Shown: positions 1-5,381 of the stretch, piece by piece
How positions within the stretch are numbered: the stretch's first letter is position 1
Layout of the letters: the number at the start of each line of letters is the position of its first letter
Assembly: GCA_050115555.1 (NCBI GenBank)
Contig: JASFQI010000235.1
Span: 1 to 7,678, forward strand
DNA: 7,678 bases
Direction: 5' to 3'
From: JASFQI01 sp050115555
GTDB lineage: Bacteria; Desulfobacterota; DSM-4660; Desulfatiglandales; HGW-15
The notes under the pieces: generated by a model
What the model was told of the DNA's origin: nothing
What the model saw: the letters and a program-made list of their open reading frames with translations, nothing else
Databases searched by the model: none
Program-made: the position numbers and the translations under genes

Positions 1-66
1 TATCTGCCTGAGGCCCTGTCGGCTTGTACCACCGCGGGCGCGTCCTTTCTTGGAGTGCCTTTTTAG
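1..66 (+). CDS. Possible C-terminal end of a plus-strand gene (partial)
   Basis: Frame 1 is open from the first base to a TAG at 64-66 and would encode the last 21 residues of a protein (ending ASFLGVPF). The peptide is mildly hydrophobic and its composition is compatible with coding sequence. However, frame 2 is also open over this short stretch, so the evidence is weak. If real, the gene would be convergent with the rubrerythrin gene that ends at 170. I do not recognise a family. Confidence 0.2.
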   Translation, partial: YLPEALSACTTAGASFLGVPF

Positions 67-184
67 TAGTTGACAGTCTCGCAAAACCCGCTCGACCGCT
101 GTTGGCCACCCTGCCACTTATTCATACTTCTAGAGGCAAATCTCTTGTCCGCAGGTTTTAACGACTCCATCAATAATTCTCGCC
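65..184 (+). repeat. Left arm of a diverged inverted repeat flanking the peroxide-defence cluster
   Basis: Read on the plus strand, this stretch aligns with the minus strand of 2680-2794 over about 118 columns at roughly 69% identity by hand count, with only short gaps. Shared blocks in the same order are AGTAG, TTGAC, GCAAAA, CTCGACCGCTGT (91-102), ACTTAT, TTCTAG (128-133), CGCAG, GACTCCATC (163-171) and AATTC. The two arms point toward each other. The inner end overlaps the last codons and the TGA (170-172) of the rubrerythrin gene. There is no clear hairpin-plus-T-run terminator here for that gene. Confidence 0.6.
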
Positions 185-742
185 CAGAAGCTCAAAGTGC
201 GCCTGGGGGTGTGCACAGGCCGGACAGGTCTCCGGGGCCTGGTTGCCGGTGTGCAGATACCCGCAGTTCCGGCAGCGCCACACGACCTCCTGATCCCGTT
301 TGAACACACGATCCGCCTCGATGTTCGCAGCGAGATCCCGATAGCGTTTCTCGTGCTGCCTCTCGGCCACGGCGATGCGCTCGAACACATCCGCGATGAC
401 GGCAAAGCCCTCTTCCCTGGCGACTCTCGCAAAATCCGGGTACATCTCCGAGTGCTCGTAGTGCTCGCCGTCCGCAGCCGCCTTCAGGTTTTCCAGGGTA
501 GAGCCGATCACTCCCGAAGGAAAACTCGCCTGAACTTCAACCTCCCCCCCCTCCAGGAACTTGAAAAGCCGCTTGGCATGTTCCTTTTCCTGGTTGGCGG
601 TTTCCTCAAAGATGTGAGACATCTGGACATAGCCGTCCTTCTTCGCCTGGCTGGCAAAGTAAGTGTAGCGGTTTCGAGCCTGGGACTCACCGGCGAATGC
701 GGTGAGCAGATTTTTTTCGGTTTTACTCCCCTTCAGGACCAT
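170..742 (-). CDS. rbr: Rubrerythrin (190 aa, diiron peroxidase with C-terminal rubredoxin-like domain)
   Basis: Rubrerythrins reduce hydrogen peroxide to water in the cytoplasm of anaerobes, using electrons delivered by rubredoxin. The N-terminal four-helix ferritin-like domain (about residues 6-140) carries the expected diiron ligands: E19 in GES, E52 and H55 in EKEH, E93 and E96 in GEHYEH, and E127 and H130 in ERQH. The C-terminal rubredoxin-like domain has CRNC (157-160) followed by GY and CPAC (173-176), the four iron-binding cysteines. The length of 190 aa is typical for the family. The start at 742 is supported by a strong AGGAGGTG about 8 nt upstream, which lies inside the perR coding region. 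The gene overlaps perR by 20 nt, so the two are almost certainly co-transcribed and may be translationally coupled. Control by PerR is inferred from this arrangement. Confidence 0.96.
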   Translation of the reverse strand: MVLKGSKTEKNLLTAFAGESQARNRYTYFASQAKKDGYVQMSHIFEETANQEKEHAKRLFKFLEGGEVEVQASFPSGVIGSTLENLKAAADGEHYEHSEMYPDFARVAREEGFAVIADVFERIAVAERQHEKRYRDLAANIEADRVFKRDQEVVWRCRNCGYLHTGNQAPETCPACAHPQAHFELLGENY

Positions 743-1214
743 GGTCCTTCACCTCCTCGTCCTCGTCGATGGAAGACATCGGGGCCTCCTTCAGGAAATC
801 CCCCCGTTCACGTTTGCAGTGTTCGCAGAGTCCGAAAAACTCGAGCCTGTGCCCGAACACCCCGTACTTGGTCAATTTTCCGAGTGCGCTCTCCAGGCGC
901 TCCACCGTGCTGTCCCGGGCTTCCAGGGGCATATCTTCAATGCGCCCGCACGCGATGCACGTGATGTGGTAGTGCTCGGTGGTCACCCGATCGTAACGCA
1001 TCTGAGTGAACTCCGGCCCGATCTTGGAAATCATTCCATTCTTGGCCAGGACATCCAGGTTTCGGTACACGGTTCCCAGGCTGATATGGGGAAGCATTTT
1101 CCTGACCCTCTGGTACACTTCGTCTGCCGTAGGGTGATCGCTGCTACCCTGAATGACCTCAAGAATCACGCGCCGTTGATGCGTCATCCGTTGCGTTTTT
1201 GAATCGTGCAGCAC
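723..1214 (-). CDS. perR: PerR-type peroxide-sensing Fur-family repressor (163 aa)
   Basis: This is a Fur-superfamily metalloregulator with an N-terminal winged helix (about 1-78, including SLGTVYRNLDVL at 45-56) and a C-terminal dimerisation domain. The structural zinc site is present as C86/C89 and C130/C133. Aligned at a constant offset to the B. subtilis PerR ligands, the regulatory metal site is complete: H27, D75, H81, H83 and D94. An Asp at the last position, where Fur has Glu, favours PerR, whose histidines are oxidised by peroxide. The start is a GTG at 1214 with GGAGG 4 nt upstream. An internal ATG at 1187 would cut into the N-terminal helix. About 30 residues follow the last zinc cysteine, an unusually long and acidic tail (SSIDEDEEVKD) whose codons also supply the ribosome binding site of rbr. 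Autoregulation is suggested by palindromes overlapping the promoter. Confidence 0.93.
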   Translation of the reverse strand: MLHDSKTQRMTHQRRVILEVIQGSSDHPTADEVYQRVRKMLPHISLGTVYRNLDVLAKNGMISKIGPEFTQMRYDRVTTEHYHITCIACGRIEDMPLEARDSTVERLESALGKLTKYGVFGHRLEFFGLCEHCKRERGDFLKEAPMSSIDEDEEVKDHGPEGE

Positions 1215-1227
1215 GGGGCCTCCAATC

Positions 1228-1254
1228 AGGAATGATTCCTAATACTATTATTAG
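1228..1254. promoter_or_regulatory. Candidate PerR operator: two adjoining palindromes over the perR start region
   Basis: Two perfect inverted repeats adjoin here, sharing two bases: AGGAATGATTCCT (1228-1240, 6-1-6) and CTAATACTATTATTAG (1239-1254, 6-4-6). They cover the proposed -10 element and transcription start of perR, the position expected for a repressor site. The AT-rich second palindrome loosely resembles PerR/Fur boxes but does not match the B. subtilis 7-1-7 consensus. Binding by the adjacent PerR is inference. Confidence 0.5.
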
Positions 1255-1270
1255 CGCCCCAACTTGTCAA
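1242..1270 (-). promoter_or_regulatory. Sigma-70-type promoter of perR-rbr
   Basis: On the minus strand there is a consensus -35 TTGACA (1265-1270), a 17-nt spacer and a -10 TAGTAT (1242-1247, 4 of 6 consensus bases). Transcription would start near 1235, about 20 nt before the GTG of perR. This gives perR-rbr its own promoter in addition to any read-through from the rubredoxin gene ending at 1305. No convincing terminator separates the two units. Confidence 0.65.
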
Positions 1271-1304
1271 GCGTTTCCTGCACGCATTCCTCCCACGCAC
1301 CAGT

Positions 1305-1517
1305 TCACATGCCCCCCTTCTCGGCAACGGAGTCCGGACCCGCCAGTGGTCGGAACATCTTCTTGCCCGCTCCGCACACCGGGCACTTCCAGTCGTCGGG
1401 CAGGTCTTCAAAGCGCGTTCCTTTGGGAACTTTCCCCTTGCGATCTCCCCGATCCGGGTCGTAGATATATCCGCAGTTCACGGTCTGGCACTGGTACATG
1501 TCTTCGGGATTCGCCAT
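1305..1517 (-). CDS. rub: Rubredoxin with expanded CX4C first knuckle (70 aa)
   Basis: Small cytoplasmic Fe(Cys)4 electron carrier, here the likely electron donor to the rubrerythrins. The classic landmarks are present: GYIYDP (16-21), a GD motif (24-25), LPDDWKCPVCG (39-49) and F55. The second cysteine pair is standard (C45/C48), but the first is C10-QTVN-C15, i.e. CX4C rather than the usual CX2C. As I recall, a two-residue insertion of this kind was described for rubredoxin-2 of Desulfovibrio desulfuricans. After the fold ends near residue 56 there is a 14-residue polar tail. The ATG at 1517 has AGGAG 8 nt upstream. The gene lies 21 nt after the 164-aa rubrerythrin gene, so the two are probably co-transcribed. 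Confidence 0.95.
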   Translation of the reverse strand: MANPEDMYQCQTVNCGYIYDPDRGDRKGKVPKGTRFEDLPDDWKCPVCGAGKKMFRPLAGPDSVAEKGGM

Positions 1518-1538
1518 GACGGCCTCTCCTTTTCTAAT

Positions 1539-2033
1539 CTAATCCACCTTGAAAAACACGCTTCCCTTGGCCCCACACACGGGGCAGGTGTCCGGCGGTT
1601 CGCTCTCAGCCGTGTACCCGCAGACCGGACACACGCAGTAATCCATATCCTCTAATGCGTCCAGGTGATCAAGGGCCTTCTGATAAAGCCCTGCATGAAC
1701 CTTTTCCACCTCATTGGCAAAACGGAAAGAGCGTTCCGCGGCCTTGTGACCCTCCTCCTGCGCCGCTTGAATCATTTCCGGGTACATCTCCTTGAACTCG
1801 TGGGTTTCCCCTGCAACGGCCTCTTTCAGATTTTCCATGGTGCTGCCGATCCCTCCCAAGGCCTTGAGGTGGGCATGGGCATGAACGGTTTCCGCCTCCG
1901 CAGCCGCACGAAACAGCTTGGCCACCCGAGGGTACCCCTCCTTGTCCGCCTTTTTGGAGAACGCGAGATACCTTCGATTGGCTTGGGATTCGCCGGCAAA
2001 GGCCTCCTGAAGATTCTTTTCTGTCTTGCTCAT
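1539..2033 (-). CDS. rbr: Rubrerythrin, short form (164 aa)
   Basis: Second rubrerythrin of the cluster and clearly a different paralogue from the 190-aa one. The diiron ligands are visible as E15 (GES), E48 and H51 (EAETVH), E76 and E79 (GETHE), and E110 and H113 (EVEKVH). The helix 2-3 linker is shorter than in the 190-aa protein: it runs ALGGIGSTMENL and lacks the EVEVQASFPSGV segment. The C-terminal rubredoxin-like domain has CPVC (135-138) followed by GY and CPVC (150-153), with an extra cysteine at 133. The start ATG at 2033 has a near-perfect AAGGAGG, and the TAA of the upstream 36-aa gene forms part of that site, so translation may be coupled. Role: NAD(P)H/rubredoxin-dependent peroxide reduction; the immediate electron donor is probably the rubredoxin gene just downstream. 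Confidence 0.95.
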   Translation of the reverse strand: MSKTEKNLQEAFAGESQANRRYLAFSKKADKEGYPRVAKLFRAAAEAETVHAHAHLKALGGIGSTMENLKEAVAGETHEFKEMYPEMIQAAQEEGHKAAERSFRFANEVEKVHAGLYQKALDHLDALEDMDYCVCPVCGYTAESEPPDTCPVCGAKGSVFFKVD

Positions 2034-2046
2034 AAGGGTTCCCTCC

Positions 2047-2157
2047 TTAGCTTTCCTTCTTTTCGAATGTCTTTTTATCGCCGCACTGCGGGCACTTCTG
2101 GGGTTTGCACCGGCCTTCCTTCACGTGACCGCACTTTGTGCACTCGAATTTCGCCAT
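2047..2157 (-). CDS. RCKP-type rubredoxin-like miniprotein (36 aa)
   Basis: Direct translation of the minus strand gives a 36-residue protein beginning MAKFECTKCGHVKEG. It has two metal-knuckle pairs, C6/C9 (CTKCGH) and C22/C25 (CPQCG), separated by an RCKP motif (R16-C17-K18-P19) that supplies a fifth cysteine. This matches the short RCKP-type rubredoxin-like domain family found beside rubrerythrin genes in anaerobes. Iron binding and a role as electron carrier to rubrerythrin are inferred, not demonstrated. The ATG at 2157 has GAGGAG about 8 nt upstream. The gene lies 20 nt after the 70-aa gene and 13 nt before the rubrerythrin start, so it sits in the middle of the operon. Its size makes it easy to miss in automated calling. 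Confidence 0.9.
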   Translation of the reverse strand: MAKFECTKCGHVKEGRCKPQKCPQCGDKKTFEKKES

Positions 2158-2177
2158 GGGTTTTTCTCCTCTCTGAA

Positions 2178-2390
2178 TCAGGAACTGTTCCATTCCCCTT
2201 TTCGAATATGTGCTTCGCGCTCTTTTTCGGCAAGGCGCCGTATTTTATATGCGGAGTCGCGAAGCACACCGTAAAGGATTCCACATCCTACATCCTCACG
2301 GACCCGATCCCCTTCATCCGCCAGCAAGAGCATGGCCTCGGTCATGTCCAGGGTCTGTTGAAGGATCTCGTCGCAGGGTCTTTTTTCCAT
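2178..2390 (-). CDS. Conserved-looking hypothetical protein, first gene of the rubrerythrin operon (70 aa)
   Basis: I cannot assign a function. The protein is soluble, predicted largely helical and highly charged. It has a central segment DVGCGILYGVLRDSAYKIRRLAEKE (33-57) whose amphipathic pattern looks conserved, and two cysteines (C6, C36) but no metal-binding CxxC pair. No signal peptide or membrane segment is evident. The ATG at 2390 has GAGGAA about 6 nt upstream. The gene ends 20 nt before the 36-aa RCKP gene in the same orientation, so a role linked to the rubrerythrin/rubredoxin genes is likely but unproven. It may carry the operon's leading cistron because an ATGAT(A)TCCTA element (2407-2417) resembling one at the perR promoter lies just upstream. 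Confidence 0.75.
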   Translation of the reverse strand: MEKRPCDEILQQTLDMTEAMLLLADEGDRVREDVGCGILYGVLRDSAYKIRRLAEKEREAHIRKGEWNSS

Positions 2391-2631
2391 TCCGGGTTCC
2401 TCGCCGATGATATCCTATTCTTCCTATCAAACGGCATGCCAAAAACCCGTGAAATGCAATATTTTAACCGGCTGTTTTATCTATGCTTTTCAGATAGCTT
2501 CCTTGCATCGCTCGAGCCTACCCCCAAACTCGAGACAGATATTTGAGACACCCGCATGCGATTGCGCAAGCACCGCGTGGCAACCGTTTGCAGCGCGTAA
2601 ACATGTCTCAGGTAATTCCGAGAGACACTTT

Positions 2632-2645
2632 TGTATCATGATACA
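2632..2645. repeat. Perfect 14-bp palindrome, possible operator
   Basis: TGTATCATGATACA is a perfect palindrome, flanked by TTT on the left and GAAA on the right, so the dyad extends with one mismatch on each side. It has the size and symmetry of a dimeric repressor site. It lies 240 bp upstream of the 70-aa gene start, too far for simple promoter occlusion there, and no gene reads away from it on the plus strand. The cognate regulator is unknown. Confidence 0.4.
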
Positions 2646-2679
2646 GAAAACCCCCATGCCTGGGAAAGCCCTGAAGCCT

Positions 2680-2794
2680 GAATTCCGATGGAGTCAGAAA
2701 ATTCTGCGATCCAGATATTTCTCCTAGAATTGCGATAAGTTATAGCGCAACCCACAGCGGTCGAGTGGTTTTTTGCATAACCGTCAAGTCTACT
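2680..2794 (-). repeat. Right arm of the diverged inverted repeat flanking the peroxide-defence cluster
   Basis: Read on the minus strand from 2794 downward, this arm aligns with 65-184 on the plus strand at about 69% identity. The exact blocks are CTCGACCGCTGT (minus strand of 2754-2765), TTCTAG (2724-2729) and GACTCCATC (2687-2695). Weaker similarity may continue inward to the CCCCCAT near 2650. In the left arm the inner end coincides with the stop codon of the 190-aa rubrerythrin, but no rubrerythrin coding remnant is recognisable next to this arm. Confidence 0.6.
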
Positions 2795-2947
2795 TCAATG
2801 GTTTTTCAACAGCCCGGGTGAATGACATCAGAGGAGGAAGCTGGAGTTCAAAATGCGCACATCCCGAGGAACAGGGCCTACGCAATGACACACCGTTGTG
2901 AAGTGGAAGGTAGCATAACGCTGAGATACCGAGCTGTTACGAAGCGA

Positions 2948-4153
2948 TCAGTTCCTGCTCATCATGTGGCCCACGGCCGCCTCCAGGCCGTCCAGCGTGA
3001 GTTCGAACATGGGGAAGATTTCGCGGATAATGTGAATGGTGCGCGTGTAGTTCCACTCGTCGGCCATCTTCGGATTGAGCCACACGGCGTGAGGGAATGT
3101 CTCGGCAATGAACTGGAGACGTTCGTAGCTGGGCCGTCCGGAACGCTCCTCGAAGTGGATGGAGCCGTCCGTAGCCATGAGTTCGTAAGGAGCCATGCTG
3201 GCGTCGCCTACAATAATGAACCGGGTCTCGGGGTCCAGGCGTGAGAGCTCGCTCACGTAATAGGGTCTGCGCCGCCTCGGAGGATCCTTCCAAAGCGCAT
3301 CATAGATGGTGTTGTGAAAAAAGAAGGTGCGCAGGTCCTTGAACTGGGCCCGGGCGTAGTTGAACAGGGTCTGGACCACAGCAATGTAAGGGTCCATGGA
3401 CCATCCCCCGTTGTCAATGGCCAGGATCACCTTGAGCCGATCCCTGAGGCTGCGGTCGAAAACGATCTCGATTTCCCCACCGTTTCGCATGGTCTCGTAG
3501 ATCGACCGTTCCACGTTGACCTGGTCCCTGGGCCCTACCGGCACCAGGTTTCGTAGCCGCTTCAGGGCCTCGCCAATCTGGGACTGCGTCAAGGGGCCCT
3601 CCTGGGAATAGTCCTTATAGCGCCGGTCCATGGCCACTTTGACGGCGGACTTGTTGCGTGAAACCCCTCCGACGCGCATCCCCCCGGGGTGGTAGCCGGA
3701 GTGGCCCACCGGGGATGTCCCCTTGGTGCCGATCCACCGGTTTCCGCCGTGGTGCTCCTCGGTCTGCTCCTTGAGCCGCTCCAGAAAGTAATCGATCAAC
3801 TCCTCCGGGGTCATCTTGGAGAGGGTTTCCTCATCCACCCCCATGGCCTCGGCCAGGCCCTCCGGCGACTTCAGCCATTCTTCCAGCATGGCCTGAGCGA
3901 TCTCCTTGAGCTCGCGCTCCGTGGGATCCTGAAGCTCCGCCCCCTCGAAGTGATGGGCAAAGACCTGATCGTAGAGATCGAAGTACCGTTCGCTCTTGAC
4001 CAGGATGGCCCGGGCGGCCGTGTAGAAGTCTTCGATGGTCTGGACCAACCCCAGGCTCAAGGCCTGCTGGAGCTTGAGAAAGGCGGTAGGGGTTACCGGG
4101 ATCCCCAAACGCTTCAAAGTGTAGAAAAACTCAACAAACATAATGCGTTGCAT
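2948..4153 (-). CDS. CoxE-like VWA-domain protein, partner of MoxR ATPase (401 aa)
   Basis: Proteins of this family (COG3825-like) act with a MoxR AAA+ ATPase in assembly or activation of metalloenzymes and other complexes; the substrate here is unknown. The N-terminal half is helical (about 1-135). A glycine-rich GTKGTSPVGHSGYHPGGMRVGG stretch (142-163) follows, which I recall as conserved in the family. The VWA domain runs from about 238 to 395. Its metal-site motif is D247-N-G-G-W-S252, not the canonical DxSxS, so metal binding may be altered. A second strand motif VGDASMAP (315-322) and a C-terminal ELTLDGLEAAVGHMM follow. There is no signal peptide. The start is uncertain: the ATG at 4153 sits only 2 nt after GAGG, while the ATG at 4141 (MFVEFF) is spaced about 12 nt from GAGGGG and may be the real start. 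The gene lies 66 nt downstream of the MoxR gene. Confidence 0.88.
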   Translation of the reverse strand: MQRIMFVEFFYTLKRLGIPVTPTAFLKLQQALSLGLVQTIEDFYTAARAILVKSERYFDLYDQVFAHHFEGAELQDPTERELKEIAQAMLEEWLKSPEGLAEAMGVDEETLSKMTPEELIDYFLERLKEQTEEHHGGNRWIGTKGTSPVGHSGYHPGGMRVGGVSRNKSAVKVAMDRRYKDYSQEGPLTQSQIGEALKRLRNLVPVGPRDQVNVERSIYETMRNGGEIEIVFDRSLRDRLKVILAIDNGGWSMDPYIAVVQTLFNYARAQFKDLRTFFFHNTIYDALWKDPPRRRRPYYVSELSRLDPETRFIIVGDASMAPYELMATDGSIHFEERSGRPSYERLQFIAETFPHAVWLNPKMADEWNYTRTIHIIREIFPMFELTLDGLEAAVGHMMSRN

Positions 4154-4219
4154 CCCCTCGCGGGTTATTCGCGGCGCGTGCGATTCTCTTCAGCCGAACG
4201 GTTTCGCAGGACCGGCCTC

Positions 4220-5080
4220 TCAGATGCGAAAACGCCGGACACCGTTCTGGGCCACGGCGTAATCCGGGCTCTTTTTGAAAAGGACCCCGAGGTAGGGAAT
4301 CTCCCCCTTGGCCAGCTTCTTGGGCTTGAAGTCCGGATCTGCACGCAGGGCGCGAATCCAGTTGATGAGCTCCCGGGTGGCTGGCTTCTTCTCCACGCCC
4401 TGAATCTCCCTCAGACGATAGAACGCTTCGACCGAGTTCTCCAGGAGATCCCGACTCACATCCGGGAAATGGACCTCCACGATCCTGCGCATCATGTCGG
4501 GCTCTGGAAACGCGATGTGATGGAAATTGCACCGCCCCAGGAACGGATCGGACAGGTCCTTTTTGGCATTGGAGGTGATCACGATGACCGGCCGGTTCTT
4601 TGCCCGAATCGTCTTGTCGATCTCGATGATGTCGAACTCCATCTGGTCCAGGACATCGAGCATGTCGTCCTGAAAATCGGTGTCCGCCTTGTCGATCTCA
4701 TCAATGAGGAGCACGACCCGCTCATCCGCCACAAATGCCTGACCGATTTTCCCCATCGCAATGTAGTCCTCGATGTTGCTCACGTCCCGACTGGAGTCCC
4801 CAAACCGGCTGTCGTTGAGACGGGTGAGCGTGTCGTACTGGTACAGGGCCTCTACGAGCTTCATGCTCGACTTCACGTTCAGAACGATCAACCGCATGCC
4901 CAGGGTCTCTGCGATCGCATACGCAAGCATGGTCTTGCCGGTTCCGGGCTCTCCTTTGAGAAGCAGCGGCATCTCCAGGGTCATGGAAACGTTCACGATC
5001 TTCGCCAGTTCGCTGTCCAGTACATACTTGGTGGACCCGGCGAAGGCCTTGTTTTTGTCCAGTGCATTCTCCATTTGCAT
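4220..5080 (-). CDS. MoxR-family AAA+ ATPase (286 aa)
   Basis: ATP-driven chaperone of the MoxR clade, expected to work with the VWA protein encoded next. Seen directly, in residues of the 286-aa form: Walker A GEPGTGKT (43-50), Walker B VLLIDE (123-128) followed by IDKAD, sensor 1 ITSN (168-171), and an arginine-finger region DPFLGRC (178-184), where relatives usually have FLRRC. A helical lid with a sensor-2-like KKPATRELINWIRAL comes near the C-terminus. The open frame continues upstream to 5173, but I chose the ATG at 5080: it has AGGAG 7-8 nt upstream, the added N-terminal residues do not look like the family, and the best promoter would start transcription near 5156, inside the extension. 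About 286 aa is a normal length for this type. Confidence 0.92.
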   Translation of the reverse strand: MQMENALDKNKAFAGSTKYVLDSELAKIVNVSMTLEMPLLLKGEPGTGKTMLAYAIAETLGMRLIVLNVKSSMKLVEALYQYDTLTRLNDSRFGDSSRDVSNIEDYIAMGKIGQAFVADERVVLLIDEIDKADTDFQDDMLDVLDQMEFDIIEIDKTIRAKNRPVIVITSNAKKDLSDPFLGRCNFHHIAFPEPDMMRRIVEVHFPDVSRDLLENSVEAFYRLREIQGVEKKPATRELINWIRALRADPDFKPKKLAKGEIPYLGVLFKKSPDYAVAQNGVRRFRI

Positions 5081-5381
5081 GAAATCACTCCTCGCAGCAC
5101 ATGGGATCTCGCCCTCAAAGGCGGGGTTTGAAATGAAAGAAACAACGTAATTGTAAATAATAAATGTAACCACGATCCTTACTGGGTCAAGTGTATCCCG
5201 TCGCCAGGGCGCATGTCAAACAGGCCCCACAGCCCGGTCGCTCCCACGAAGAGTGCCAAAAAGTCCTTTGCACATTCAAACGCCTGTGTGGTAGGAGAAG
5301 AGACGTTCATGAAACCTGCCTTGTCGCATCAGGAATGAACGAACCTGCCCATTTTTCCTTTACAGAAAGGGGAAAGAACCC
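5081..5381. other. Divergent intergenic region between the MoxR unit and the 198-aa gene
   Basis: About 300 bases with no supported gene. It holds the candidate MoxR promoter on the minus strand. On the plus strand, a nine-codon open frame (ATG at 5310) preceded by AGGAG is visible but has no support as a gene. I see no good -35/-10 pair for the 198-aa gene; TTGCAC near 5268 with TAGGAG 18 nt on is weak. Confidence 0.5.
5163..5190 (-). promoter_or_regulatory. Candidate promoter of the MoxR-VWA unit
   Basis: On the minus strand, TTGACC (5185-5190, 5 of 6 consensus) is followed after 16 nt by TACATT (5163-5168, 4 of 6), with more AT-rich sequence just downstream. A start near 5156 would give a 5' leader of about 75 nt before the ATG at 5080. 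This is the only reasonable -35/-10 pair I see upstream of the ATPase gene. Confidence 0.45.

Larger units (their letters stand above)
2391..2947. other. Gene-poor interval upstream of the rubrerythrin operon
   Basis: I find no convincing coding sequence in these 557 bases. The open frames at 2407-2727 and 2822-3244 on the plus strand have no ribosome binding site and resemble no family I recognise; the second runs into the VWA gene antisense. The interval holds the presumed operon promoter (no clear -35/-10 pair), a 14-bp palindrome at 2632-2645 and the right arm of the flanking inverted repeat at 2680-2794. TTTTTCAACAGCCCG at 2801-2815 resembles ends seen in some insertion sequences, but I cannot confirm an element. 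No clear terminator for the VWA gene is visible at its 3' end. Confidence 0.6.

Noticed and set aside
67..169. Terminator expected after the 190-aa rubrerythrin gene
   Set aside because: I looked on the minus strand for a GC-rich hairpin followed by a T-run and found none. The stretch is better explained as the left repeat arm.
197..964. 255-aa open frame on the plus strand
   Set aside because: It is antisense across rbr and perR, which carry complete ligand sets. Its translation has no recognisable domain.
2424..2440. Possible sigma-54 promoter on the minus strand (TGGCAT, 5 nt, TTGAT) before the 70-aa gene
   Set aside because: The -24 half is good, but the -12 half has GA where the nearly invariant GC is required. 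I would not annotate it without expression data.
2407..2727. 106-aa open frame on the plus strand in the gene-poor interval
   Set aside because: It has no ribosome binding site and an unnatural composition, and it runs through the palindrome and the repeat arm. I also checked it for a rubrerythrin remnant next to the repeat arm and found no CxxC or diiron motifs.
2801..2815. TTTTTCAACAGCCCG, resembling the end of some insertion sequences
   Set aside because: There is no matching second end or transposase in the window, and a short motif of this kind is not enough to call an element.
3689..5131. 480-aa open frame on the plus strand
   Set aside because: It is antisense to both the MoxR ATPase and the VWA protein and spans their intergenic gap. 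The real genes carry clear Walker and VWA motifs, and the long frame follows from GC-rich codon bias.
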